A stretch of 64,000 nucleotides of DNA from Cranoglanis bouderius (taxonomy: Eukaryota > Chordata > Actinopteri > Siluriformes > Cranoglanididae). The notes under the pieces were generated by a model. It had not been told where the DNA came from. It made no database searches and worked only from the letters and a program-made list of their open reading frames with translations. The position numbers and the translations under genes are program-made. The stretch lies in NCBI GenBank assembly GCA_023630585.1, contig CM042560.1, positions 5,988,501-6,052,500 on the forward strand, in the 5' to 3' direction. Shown here piece after piece: positions 1 through 10,800 of the stretch; position 1 is the first letter of the stretch, and each line of letters begins with the position of its first letter.

Positions 1-227
1 TTTTTTGTCACACCAAATATTGACTTTGTTTCATTTACTATTGTTTATTGCTCTTTACGGTATTTTTTTTTTTTTTTTTAGGTAGAAACATTTAATTTCA
101 TTATTTTTAAGGCATATTTGCTCTACAGCATCTTTTGGACAGTACTGTATATGTTTAGTATACTTCTAACTCTCTGTGCTGCTGTTATTGGTGAATTTCC
201 CTTTGGGATGAATAAAGTGATCTATAT

Positions 228-228
<1 letters not shown>

Positions 229-263
<35 letters not shown>

Positions 264-290
264 GTCACTCAATCAATCAATCAATCAATC
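229..290. repeat. (TCAA)n tetranucleotide microsatellite
   Basis: A run of about 14 units of a 4-bp repeat with one interruption, followed by short TCTA and GTA repeats. The right copy at 50629-50680 is uninterrupted. It lies in intron 1 of the mpv17l exon 1 copy. Confidence 0.9.
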
Positions 291-337
291 TATCTATCTA
301 GTAGTAGTAGAGGTAGCAGTAGTGAATTTGATCTAAC

Positions 338-686
338 CTGTGTAGAAGGCGCTTATGGCCAGAGGTAAGGATATGGTCTGGTCCATAACGAGTTTCCGCA
401 ACACGGTGCTCACGGAACTTCCGGGAAGTCTGCGCTCCAAGAATCGCATCCAGAAAAAGTTGAAGTTGCCGTTAAAGCAGAAAGCGACAATCGCAACGTT
501 TCTCGTGCGCCTCCAGTCGATCTTTCCATCTTTCTTTTTAGATAAATACTGCTGCACCAAGTCCCCGCCGGCGTACAGACCCGAGTACAGAGTCACGTTA
601 GTCAGCCACGGATACCTCTTGATGGGGTTCCGCATTCTTACCCACACAGAAAGCGCTGTTTTTACTGAATTTTCACTGATAAACAC
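338..686 (-). CDS. mpv17l: mpv17l exon 1 (left copy, partial gene)
   Basis: This is the first coding exon of an Mpv17/PMP22-family membrane protein, encoding 116 residues plus one base. It ends in the family stretch 'MRFLERRLPGSSVS...FYTG' and a consensus donor (CAG|GTTAG) at 338/337. MPV17L-type proteins sit in peroxisomal or mitochondrial membranes and are linked to reactive-oxygen handling. Exons 2-4 are not within positions 1-337; in the right copy they lie 1.4-5.6 kb downstream, so here they would be off the window or absent. The translation starts at ATG 686, with a second in-frame ATG 17 codons later (before RNPIKRYPW) as a possible alternative. The protein is identical to the right-copy exon, and I noted two silent changes. 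Confidence 0.85.
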
Positions 687-855
687 CTGCTCCTAATGAT
701 CATTCACACTGACAGAAACGCCCACATTCCTAATCTTGTGATTACTTTCTCTGAATCAAGACAAAGATCATTTAAGTTAATAATGTGAGATAAACAGCCC
801 AGTGAGACGGAGCCGAACTTCAAAGCCGGTTTCACTCTCTGCGCCGATTGACAGC

Positions 856-865
856 GCGCATGCGC
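856..865. promoter_or_regulatory. NRF1-type palindrome upstream of mpv17l exon 1
   Basis: GCGCATGCGC is a perfect copy of the palindromic site bound by NRF1, the activator of many nuclear genes for mitochondrial function. It lies 170 bp upstream of the ATG in a locally CpG-richer stretch (about 800-900), as expected for a TATA-less vertebrate promoter. The same site is at 51248-51257. Confidence 0.7.
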
Positions 866-1631
866 ATCACTCTCAGGAAGACTGCGAAGTTCCTGAAGAA
901 TTAATGAGATGTTGTAAGGGGTGGAAAAAAGTCCGAGAAACTATTATACTGAAGGGAAACTATGGATTATGTGTCAAAATCATGTGTCAAGTTACACAGT
1001 TAAAAGAGGAAATGTAATCATGGGAAAGTAAAACAAAACATAGCCTCCTTTTTTTTAAAGCACCCAAGTACCTATCAAAGAGTAAATGTTTTAAACTGAT
1101 GAAATTCGGTCTATGTGATGTTTTCATGTGATTATTACTAATTAAAACAAAACTATGCAGTTTTGCCTTTAAAAAAAAACATCATTCAGTCTATAATGAA
1201 TTTGATAATGAATCAGAAGTCGAATATCCCATAATATCTAGCATTAGCTAGAATTCGAACTGTTGTGAAATCAATACCAGTCTACTCTGGCGTTAGCAAA
1301 GAAACAAGCTAACCAGCCAGTATAATTTTAACCTTAAAATGCATTTTTGTTTAAATTAGAAGGAGACACCACATTTTATACAATCTTTGCTTACTCCAGC
1401 ACATTGAAACATTTTACTGAGGCAGGGCCAGGGCGCAAATCCTTAAGTTCAATACTGCAGTCTTAGCCATCCTCAAACACACATGGATAGTGCTATAGTG
1501 CTAACAATATTGTGTAGCATGAGGAGGTCACCACAGATGATTAATTGGCATGATTCTTGATTTGTTTTTCAACATTGACGAATTTAATCAAACGAAATGA
1601 TTGAACTCTAAACTGAGCCCATTTGAATGAT
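866..1631. other. Intergenic, no gene seen
   Basis: AT-rich sequence upstream of mpv17l. Short open frames here have no recognisable domains and no splice context. A mirror copy is present at about 51258-52022. Confidence 0.6.
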
Positions 1632-2112
1632 ACACTGTAAAAAAAAAAGTTACAGTGAATTTTACAGTAATTTACTGGCAACAGGGTTAGTAAACATAAG
1701 TAAAGTTCTGTACAAAATGACACTAAACAACTGTAAAACATGTTTACAGCAAAGTATTGTGATATCTTACATAGTATAAAATACTGATTCAATTTAGTGT
1801 GAGTCAATTCACTGGTAGAACTGGTTGAATCAGTGCAAGCTAGTCGAGCTAGTTGTTGTGATTCAGTGGTTACAGCTTTGAGTCACACATCAGAAGATTG
1901 TAGGTTTGAATCCCAGCCATGCCAGACTGCCATGATTGGGTCCTTGAGCAAGATCCTTAACCTTCAGCTCAGTTGTATCCTGCATCACTTGTAAGTCTCT
2001 GTCTTTTAAATGCATCAGCCAAATGAGGAAATGCACTGGATTAGGTTATTTTATACTATGTAAGATATTACTTTACTGTAAACATGTTTTACAGCGGTTT
2101 ACTGTGCCTTTT
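1632..2112. mobile_element. MITE-like element with terminal inverted repeats, split by a SINE
   Basis: The left arm (about 1632-1780) has ACACTGTAAAAAA and GTAAAACATGTTTACAG and ends in TTACATAGTATAAAA. The right arm (about 2048-2112) is the inverted counterpart, with TTTTATACTATGTAA and CTGTAAACATGTTTTACAG. The insert between the arms is a tRNA-derived SINE. The ACTGTAAAAAA type end is widespread in teleost non-autonomous DNA elements. The right copy is at about 52023-52503. Confidence 0.65.
1845..2035 (+). mobile_element. tRNA-derived SINE
   Basis: The head has an A-box-like stretch (TTCAGTGGTTAC) and a clear Pol III B box, GGTTTGAATCC at 1903-1913. The body has CCCAGCCATGCCAGACTGCCA and the TCCTTGAGCAAGATCCTTAACC motif seen in many fish tRNA SINEs. 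The tail reads CATCAGCCAAATGAGGAAATG. It sits inside the MITE at 1632-2112. The right copy is at about 52236-52426. Confidence 0.75.
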
Positions 2113-2149
2113 TTTTAAGAATCTTATTTTATATTTATAGTTTAAAAAT

Positions 2150-2420
2150 AATTTAAATGTCCATTGACCTGCTGGGGAATTTAATGTATTAAGTGTATGC
2201 ACTTTCAGTTTGTGCTGCTCCCAAATCTGTCCTGTAGATGCCGCTGGTGGATTTATCTAGAGAGACTCTGTGAACTTCACTATTTTTTACATGCCATTAC
2301 AACTCTGTTGTATTGATTACATCACATTTGTCTAATACATATTCAAAATAAATTACAATTGAATAGTACGAAAAAATTAATAGTATCTCTGCTCTAGAAA
2401 TGTTTGAAAAGAATTGATCT
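2150..2420. repeat. Unit A/unit B shared segment
   Basis: Begins CCATTGACCTGCTGGGGAATT and is matched by 10597-10800 in the unit B half of the same block, with an insertion in this copy (about 2208-2255). It marks the downstream edge of the internal duplication that produced the two GIMAP-like genes. The region to 3000 otherwise shows pyrimidine runs and no gene. Confidence 0.7.
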
Positions 2421-3000
2421 GAAGGTTCACAAATCTGCCTAATTTTGAGGTCATCATCACTTCTGTGTATATACTGTATACTTTTTTACGTGTTAAAAAC
2501 ATAAAACATATATTTTTAAAGTGACAAATGAATAGTTATAAAATTGTGATGATTCTCTGCCATACTGTGAAACGTTTCTTTTTTTCTTCTTCTTCTTCTT
2601 TTTTCTTTCATTTCTTTCTAAACAAATGTAGATGTTTTCTGTATTGTATTGTGTTGTTTGGATTTTTTTTTAATTATTATTTATTTTTTTTCTAGAAATC
2701 TTGCCAGAAAGGTTCACAGGGCATATAATAGTTTGGACAAGAGAAAGCAAAAAAGTTAAAGCAACATTGAAAAACACATCATAAACATGTCTTTACAAAG
2801 TGTATTGTAGGAAAACAAATTTAAATACTAAACACAGAGTGAATTACAAAACAGGAAACATTTCTCTAAATAGTTTCTAGAATGTAAAACATCAACATGA
2901 GTCAAGAAAGGTTACTGGTGCATAAATGTCTGTATATGCTATACATTATATTATAAGTTTATATACATTACAAGTTTATATATAAATATACTGTATATAA

Positions 3001-3110
<110 letters not shown>

Positions 3111-3424
3111 ACCATTTAATCTGGTCACATATGTGCCAATTAATGAATAAAAAATAGGTATAGTTATCTACAGTATAATGAGCATATACTGTATACTGCA
3201 AATACATATAAACCTTATTCATCCCAACTTTATGGTTGTTGAAATCTCAGTGGCTCTTAGATTTGAGAGTCTCAGAATGGTGTACAAACAAATTTTCATC
3301 AGATTCATCAAAACACTGATTTGAGTACAACTGATAAATCAGCTACAGCTACATTTAAATAATGCTCTGTATATAAAAATATAAAATTATTATAATTTAC
3401 TTAGAAAGAAAATCTGCATTTATT

Positions 3425-3482
3425 TCAGGGAATTGAACTCATGACCTTTACATCAGCAGACTAGAACCGTAACCACTGTCCT
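3425..3482 (-). mobile_element. SINE head fragment
   Basis: On the minus strand this reads CAGTGGTTACGG...GAGTTCAATTCCC, a tRNA-like A-box/B-box arrangement resembling the SINE at 1845 in opposite orientation. No tail is recognisable. The right copy is near 53735-53792. Confidence 0.5.
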
Positions 3483-3832
3483 AAAATGAAAAGGAGTCCA
3501 ATTCATGCAGGTGTTGTTGTAATGAATCAATAAAAAGAATTCAGCAGACTACAGTTTTCCAAGATCCAGGAAAGAGAGTGGGGGAAAATCTTAAGGATGC
3601 TACAAATGTTTTTGTAGCCTATAAAATGTGTTAAATAATATCAACTTCAAATACAATAACATTAAGTGTTAACACAGTTTCAGGAAATAATGGTACAAAA
3701 AGGTTGTCTCTTGCAATCAACTTAACAACAAACAAAACAAAATAGACAAAAGGACAAGAAGAAAACTTCCAAGATGATGTAAAAGAAAACATGATTCATC
3801 ACACCAGGCCACATTCTTCCATTAATTCATGG

Positions 3833-4312
3833 CCCAGTTCTGATACTCACGTGCCCATTGTAGGTGCTTTCAGCGGTGAACAGGGGTTAGCATGGGCACT
3901 CTGACTGGTCTGCAGCTACGCAGCTCCATACGATGCAAGCTGTGATGCACTGTGTGTTCTGACACACGCACATCAGTGAGCCGTGGGTGCTCATGACCCT
4001 GTCGCTGGTTCACTGGTTGTCCTTCTTTGGACCACTTTTGGTAGGTACTAACCACTGCATACTGGGAACATCACACAAGACCTGCCGTTTTCGAGATTCT
4101 CTGACCCAATCATCTAGCCATCATAATTTGGATCTTGTCAGAGTCGCTCAGATCCTTACACTTGCCCATTTTTCCAACACATCAAATTTGCAAACAGACT
4201 GTTCACTTGCTGCCTAATATATCCCACCCCTTGACAGGTGCCAATGTAATAAATTAGTCAATGTTATTCACTTAACCTGTCAGTGGTTTTAATGTTATGG
4301 CTGATTGGTAAT
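3833..4312 (-). mobile_element. Tc1-like transposon fragment (N-terminal half and one end)
   Basis: The minus strand encodes the HTH part of a Tc1-like transposase (VSTYQKWSKEG ... VPMLTPVHR) and runs into a terminal repeat containing CAGTGGTTTTAATGTTATGG. The same family occurs at 39732-40558 in longer form and as an end fragment at 41040-41217. The catalytic half is missing. The terminal repeat ends about 15 bp beyond the GIMAP A stop codon. The right copy is at 54143-54622. Confidence 0.8.
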
Positions 4313-4326
4313 CACAGTTGTAGGGG

Positions 4327-5639
4327 TTAATCGGTGTGTTCAGATTTTCTCTCTTCCACAAGACTTGAACTCTGTCGTGCCAGGCTTGCAGCTTTAATCA
4401 GCCTTAAAGCTAGCGGAATTGTTACTATGATTCCAATGACAATCCCGACACCAGAGCCCACCACTCCATAATTAGATCCAACCACTGATCCAATAAGAGC
4501 GCCAATCACAGCCAACACTAGCAGGCTTATGGGTTTGAAGTAATATTTTGCAAGTGCCAGAAGCTCATCCCGATACTTGCTCTTGATGGCATCAATATCC
4601 ACTGCCTGGTTTTCATCTTCATTGACTACAAAAATGTAAACACAAGAAAATCAGCTGTACTAGACCAGTGAAAATACAGTGGTTGTACATAGATGTAATC
4701 TGATATAATATAATGGTCTTGCATTGACAGAATTATACTTACAAGATGGACGAGTTCGCTGCAGACTTCCACGTCTCTGCTTAAGCACAGTTTCTTCCTC
4801 AACCTGCTTCCTCAAAAGTCTTTTCTGGTATCCTTCTTTCAGCATTTCCTCTCTGTCCTCATACCATTTTTTCAACTCTCTGATATCCTGTGGTATTTTG
4901 CTCTGTATCGCTTCATAGTAAACCTGTGGCAGGAAGAAATCACCCAGATTTTCTTCCACCATGCTGTCTATCTCTTTAAGCAGTCCATGGACCTGGGTTT
5001 CAGAGTCACTCTGCCGCATAACATAATGTCTGCCTCTGCACTTTTCCAGTAGTTTTTCTGCATTCTGAATGTGTTCTGTGATTGTGGATTCCTCCACAAT
5101 CACATCACACAAGAAAAGCACTATAGTGTGATTCCAGACTCTCTCAGAGAGCAGCTCCATGTGTTGACTTGTTGATTTAAGCTCATTTAGAGAAGGTACA
5201 TCACCAGTGTTTACGGGCAACACCAGAATCAGAGCATGGGGACCTGGAGGACAAAGTGTAACACTTCGGGCGATTTCATTTTTAATTTTCTTTGTAGTGC
5301 ACTCTGTAGAAACTCGGTCCCATCCTGGTGTGTTCACTATGCAGATCCTCCTTCCTGCCTGTTCACCTTCATATAAAAAGCACTCTTCAATCTCTTCATT
5401 CAGCTTTGTGTCTCCCAGGATGACTCTGGCTACTTTGTTCTTTCCAGATCCAGCTTTTCCCAGCAGTACAATCCTGCGGTCTGAAAGAGGAGGTGGACCT
5501 CCTTCAGCAAGACAAAAACACAGCAGACGTTATGGATGATACACCTTTTCTCGATGTGCAAATATCATTATGCACAAGAGAAACAAAATATTTTGATAGA
5601 TATCTAACCTGGAGCCGTTGGTGAGAATCCACTTGCCAT
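4327..5639 (-). CDS. GIMAP-like (AIG1-type) GTPase, unit A, left copy
   Basis: Three coding exons: 5609-5639, 4743-5501 and 4327-4625, joined in frame across GT-AG introns to give 362 codons. Exon 2 holds the whole AIG1 domain: P-loop GKAGSGKN (residues 25-32), the NTPGWD G3 region (67-72) and the AIG1 family box PPGPHALILV (95-104), followed by a charged helical stretch. Exon 3 encodes a glycine-rich hydrophobic segment (about residues 298-335, GALIGSVVGS...GVGIVIG), probably a membrane anchor as in some mammalian GIMAPs. GIMAPs act on lymphocyte survival and intracellular membranes. Oddly, the P-loop Ser/Thr is Asn and the DxxG Asp is Asn, so Mg-GTP binding may be weak. The start was chosen at ATG 5639 because it begins exon 1 in phase with exon 2. 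Confidence 0.8.
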
Positions 5640-5857
5640 GGCTGTATTAAAGTTGTTGAAAGTTATTCAGCTGCCATGCAACGTTCACTCCGTCACAAAT
5701 ATTATTATTTGAGAATTGTTGAAAGAAAGATCGCATTCTGTTCATAGAAGCAAAACACAGCAAGTTAGCCCAAATGTAACTAGGACAATTACAAAGAATT
5801 TCAACATATACAAATTAGCTGACAGAACAACTGTTCATCCTGTTTATCTTTTCCACT

Positions 5858-6567
5858 TATTGTAGTGTTACAACCTAGAGCTGAAATAGACTTAATTGGG
5901 GGGTGGAGGGGAAGCTTTTTTGCCATCCAAAGTCACATAATGAGTTGAATGGAGTTGACCTGTGTGCACTTAAAGTATCACATGATCTCAATATTAATTC
6001 ACCTGTTCCTGGAAGGCCTCAGAGTTTGTTTGAGAACATACCTCAAACATCATCATGAAGATTAAGTAGCTATGAAAACACAACCGGGACAAAGTTTTGG
6101 AAAAGTATCTGTCAAGGTTTCCAAAACATCCGACAGAAGAATATTGCAATCATTATTAAATAATGGAAATCATATGGTACTACCATGACTGCCTAGAGGA
6201 GGCTGTCCCCCAAACATCAGTGACCAGGTAAGGAGGACATTAATCAGAGAATCAGCCAAGAGGCCAAGTGTAATGCTTAACATGATGCTACTAACACCAT
6301 GCTTCACTGTGGAAATGGTGTTCTCATCTTCACTGAACTAACTGTGTGACTTGATCAACTGGTTTCACCAGAACTAATATATCGGTTTCCACAGCAAGGG
6401 GGTGAATGCTTATGGCATCACAACTTTTGCATTTTTTGCTAATAATTTTGCAAACTTTTGGGTTTGTAGCGTCATAACATCCCAATTAAGTCCATTTCAT
6501 CCAGTTTCAGGCTGTAACACTATAAAAATTGGAACAGTACAAGGGTGGTGAATACAAGCCACTGTAC
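5858..6567 (+). mobile_element. Fossil Tc1-like element
   Basis: Plus-strand remnants match the Tc1 HTH region at DNA level (TTTTGGAAAAGTATCTGTCAAGG, then a TTATTAAATAATGGAAATCATATGG stretch in the place where Tc1 transposases read IIKKW). The element closes with the end sequence CAAGCCACTGTAC. The coding frame is heavily interrupted. Related copies lie at 6944-7430 and 12905-13720, and the right-block equivalent is 56168-56877. Confidence 0.65.
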
Positions 6568-6716
6568 ACTCTACACTTACACCCAAGTCTACAGAGTAGT
6601 AGACCGAATTAGTAGACAGAGTATGTTGAAAAGAGCTACAATATAAAATGGATTTCTTGCTGTCATTTGTCAGGGATTGCTAATTTTGCTAAAACTACTA
6701 GTACATTTATTTAAAA

Positions 6717-6751
6717 AACAACAACAACAACAGCAACAACAACAACAACAA
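6717..6751. repeat. (CAA)n microsatellite
   Basis: ACA/CAA triplets with one CAG. Apparent polyglutamine in a short open frame here is a by-product of the repeat and not evidence of a gene. The right copy (57027-57065) is longer and uninterrupted. Confidence 0.9.
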
Positions 6752-6944
6752 CTAGGCACTGTTGTTCACATTAATACACAAAGAAATGTTATTGCATCAT
6801 TTGTCCCTACAGGTAACATGAAACCTTTTTATTACAGCATGCACCACCGTGTTTTATTCCTCATTGTTCCTCATTGTTCCGATTGTATTGCATTTTTTCC
6901 ACATTTTAGATCAATAGTAAACCCATCAAAACTATGTTCTATAA

Positions 6945-7739
6945 GGTTTGCTTATACAAATATCCCAAACACCCGACAGAACACTATTACATTCATTGTT
7001 AAATAATGGAAATCATATGGTACTTCCATGACTGCCTAGAGGAGGCTGTACCCCAAAAGTCAGTGACCAGGTAAGGAGGACATTAATCAGAGAATCAGCC
7101 AAGCGTGGATTTCACTGTGGAAATGGTGTTCTCAACTTCACTGAACTCACTGTGTGACTTCAGATATCAACTGGTTGCACCAGAACTAATATATCGGTTT
7201 CCACAGCGATGGGGCAAATGCTTATCGCATTTTTTATTTGTAAATAATTTTTACTATATTTTGCTAATAATCTTGCAAACTATAACTATATTATGTCAAT
7301 ATTTTGGGTTATTGTTTGTAGAGTCATGATAGAACATAATAATTAGGTTTATTTCATCCAGTTTCAGGTTGTAACACTATTAAAATTGGAGCAGTGCAAG
7401 GGTAGTGAATATTTATGCAGGCCAATGTACACTCTACACTTACACACAAGTATAGAAAGTAGTAGACAGAATTAGTAGACAGAGTATATTGAAAAGTGCT
7501 ACAATATAAAATGGATTTCTTGCTGTCATTTTTCAGGGATTGCTACTTAATAGCATTTTGCTTAAACTACTAGTATATATATATTTTTTAAAAACAACAA
7601 CAACAACAAACAGGCACTGTTGTTCACATTAATACACAAAGAAATGTTATTGCATCATTTGTGCCTACAGGTAACATGAAACCTTTTTATAACAGCATGC
7701 ACCACCATGTTTTATTCCTCATTGTTCCTATGAACCTGT
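6945..7739. repeat. Extra ~800-bp repeat present only in the left block
   Basis: This segment repeats the fossil Tc1 and (CAA)n sequence that precedes it and is closest to 13240-14035 of unit B (same text from TTTGCTTATACAAATATCCC onward). In the right block it is absent: 57254-57264 joins the sequence before and after with about 10 novel bases. Confidence 0.85.
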
Positions 7740-9840
7740 CTAATATTCTTACACACTTGAGAATCTCTCAACAACCTGGGCTGCTTTTAAAGCAGTCTAA
7801 TAGAAGTTCTCGTGTTCTTAAGTTTTAAACGAAACTTGTTTTAGTTTGAAATTTTTGTTTTGTAACTTCTAGCATAACCATGCAAAGAAATGCTATTGCA
7901 TCATACATGTAAACTGGAACCAGAAACTTGATTTATGAAACTGTAAACCTTGATATTTAATCAAGAAATAACTATATTGCGTCATATAAGTAAAAGAGAA
8001 GAGAAGAGAAGACATTACTTACATTATTTTTATGATCTGTTGTCAAGTAGGCTGCATTGATTTCTACAGTTGATGGCCTCCGTTCAGGTAAGTCAGGTGA
8101 TCTGTCAGGCCACTGAGGGCGTATACATTTCACTAACATACCAGGAAGAACATCAGTAACACCTCAAGGTCCTAGAGAGTGATTACTGCATTTTATCATA
8201 CAATATTATGTTAGTGTAAAGGTTACATTAGTTCCTTTACATTTAGTGAAATAAGATATAACATATCTTCCATAATCCATATGAAATTTTGCATACAACT
8301 ATATGTTGTCCAACAAAATACTGTATATACGTCCTCATAGAAGCATCTTATTGTATGTATTTATTTGTTTTAAATTGATCTATACCACCGTGCTATTGAT
8401 TCATTATATTCATTAATTTCCTATAGCAGCAGCTCTAGCTGCAAGGCAATTTCTGGTTTTCTGTTAATACGCTCGGTCTAATATGTTATTGTTTCTACAA
8501 GTGTTTATACTAACCTGGGCTAAAAATATTCAACTCCACACATACATTTCTTTTGAGAGTGATTCTCTCAGCAGCAATATAAAACTGTTAATAATTGATT
8601 GTCGGTAACAATTTATAATCCTCTTTCATAGTTAATAAGTAACGATGCAGCAACTAAGCGGGAAGTTATCAGAAGGTAAGTTTTAAATGATTTTCACAGC
8701 CTTACTAACAGCATTGTAACAGCTCCAATTATATAAATGACAAATAATGAATGAATAATGAATCTTGCTCCTCGTTTTACTTTGTAATAAAGTGTAACAC
8801 ATTACTAATGAGTGAGGCGTTACTGTGTCATTCTTCACAAGTTAATGAGATGGAACGGTATTGTAAATTGAAACACATTTATGTCACAGGTGTTAGTTTG
8901 TTTTTACTCAAAAGTTAAATAAGGAATAAAACAGTGTATGTTTTTATTGTGGATTCTGACTTTGCCATGTGCAATATGCTTCAATAGTGAGCAGCAGGAA
9001 GCAAGTTGATGTGCATGTAAATCTGATATGTAATGGATTCATGAAGAAGAAAGCGACTGTTTTGTGCACTGATGCACTGATATAACTGAATAAACCAGTT
9101 GTGCCAGAGGTGTGTTCAAACTTTGTAAAAGTGATTATCTAAGATGTGGAGGACTATTAAGTTCAGAGTCTTTCTGCCATCTAGTGTATATCTTTATTTA
9201 CCCCCCTTTGCTCTATCTCCATTTGCTATACTCAAAAGAACCTACAAGGTTAGAGAAATGTGGAACCGAGCAGGAATGTGCTTGCCATGGACTCATGATG
9301 GCAGTGAAAAGAATCTGAAAGTCCAGTGATTTTTAATTTACATTTAAAGATACTCTGTTCCTTATTTGAATGTTGTGAAATGTGAGGAGGTTACATCAAA
9401 GTACAAATTTCAAGAATCAACAGCTCCAACAGGATAAGCAGAAATGAAATATACAAAATTGAAAATCTTTTCCAAAAGACATTTTAATCTAGAGTCTGAA
9501 TCATTAACATACAAGAATAATATGTAGATAGATTTCTGGCAAATTGGTGTGTCAGTTATTGTTTGCCACTTGCATACAAGCTCTGTTTTAGTCCTTAGTA
9601 TAATTCCTGTTATTATTTAATTATATGCTAAATATATTAAAATGAGTAGACAAATTAAATCAAATCATTTTATTCATAATTGCAGAAAAAATGCAAAGGT
9701 GGTAATTCCCAATATGTTACCGTACAGGATGAACACTAATACAGCTGGCTGAGCTGCACAGTGACTAAGTAAACATTTTGCACATTTACATCACCCCTAA
9801 CTTTTTATGTGCAAAAGTGAAATGTAGGAAAGCAGAGGCT
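7740..9840. other. Intergenic, unclassified AT-rich sequence
   Basis: No recognisable protein domain or complete transposon. A possible small plus-strand exon (ATG at about 8645, ten codons, then AGAAG|GTAAGT donor) is the only gene-like signal and is unsupported by any partner exon. It is duplicated at about 57260-59370. Confidence 0.5.
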
Positions 9841-9849
9841 AAAACACCA

Positions 9850-10545
9850 AACTCTGTTCTAAAAATAAGAAGAAAGAAAAAGAAAATAACAAACTTACCC
9901 CTGCTCCCCTACCCACCCAATTATAGCATATAAAACTGTATTATGCGCCATAAGAAATAAAATCGTCATTGAATATTAATAACAGTAATATGCTTAATTT
10001 ATATGTTAAGCATATTGCACCATTTTAATCAGAGAAGGAACGGATAATCTTACATGAAAAGATCAGAAATCAACAGATCAGCAGTGGTTAATATAAACTT
10101 GGGGACAGCTAGGAGTAAGAATGGTAAGAAAGGAAAAAATAACGGATGAAATAACAGATCAGAATGGAAGAAACACTGTTATCAGCAGAACTTATATTGT
10201 TTTATAGTGCAAAACAATAGCAGCATATTGAGCAGCATAATATGCTGAGCAACATATTACATAGCAGCACACTCTGATAGCAGCATAAGATATGGGGAAA
10301 TACTTGCAGTGACCAGATTAAATCATTTGTATCACTGGGACTCAAAACACTTTAAGTGTCATGGAAATCCTGGCTTATTTAACTTTATAAATATTTTATT
10401 ATGATTTCTGTGGGATTTGTTTTGTTTTCCGTCTTTTACACAAATTCAGCTATAAATGATCAGTTTTTTCCATTCAGTAAAATATCCTGGTGTGTCCGAG
10501 TCTCTGCATCCTTCAAGTCAACAGAATCCCTGTTTTCTTTTTTCA
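9850..10545 (-). pseudogene. Terminal exon and 3' UTR of a GIMAP-associated gene copy
   Basis: The minus-strand exon 10460-10545 has an acceptor (TTTCCAG) and 28 codons after a split one: KKENRDSVDLKDAETRTHQ..., ending in TGA. The downstream sequence to about 9850 matches 37906-38475 in the middle of the window, where the same exon is preceded by another coding exon. No partner exon was found immediately upstream here. In the right block (59985-60069) one base is missing from this exon, breaking the frame, so this looks like a decaying remnant. Confidence 0.5.
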
Positions 10546-10596
10546 CTGGAAATATGAAGACAAATAAAACACAGCAGCTACAAAATAGGAAAATCC

Positions 10597-10800
10597 CCAT
10601 TGACCTGCTGGGGAATTTAATGCATTAAGTGTATGGACTTTCAGTCAGAAAGTCTAGAGAGACTCTGAACTTCACTACTACTTACATGCCATTACAACTC
10701 TATGTTGTATCGATTACATCACGTGTCTAATACATATTCAAAATAAATTGCAATTGAATCGTGCAAAAAAATTAATAGGTAGCCTATCTCTGCTCTGGAA
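10597..10800. repeat. Unit B counterpart of 2150-2420
   Basis: Same ordered sequence as in unit A with several small indels. It shows that units A and B arose by an older duplication, before the 50-kb-spaced copies. Positions 10800-11240 also parallel 2400-2780 (TATATACTGTATACTTTTTTAC and TAGAAATCTTGCCAGAAAGG). Confidence 0.75.

Noticed and set aside
355..696. Plus-strand open frame opposite mpv17l exon 1
   Set aside because: Shadow of the real exon on the other strand; no family similarity.
802..1017. Small plus-strand ORF near the NRF1-type site
   Set aside because: Identical in both blocks only because of the duplication. No domain, and it overlaps the likely mpv17l promoter.
6677..7006. 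Open frame with a polyglutamine run
   Set aside because: Created by the (CAA)n microsatellite within repeat DNA, with no domain and a different reading in the right copy.
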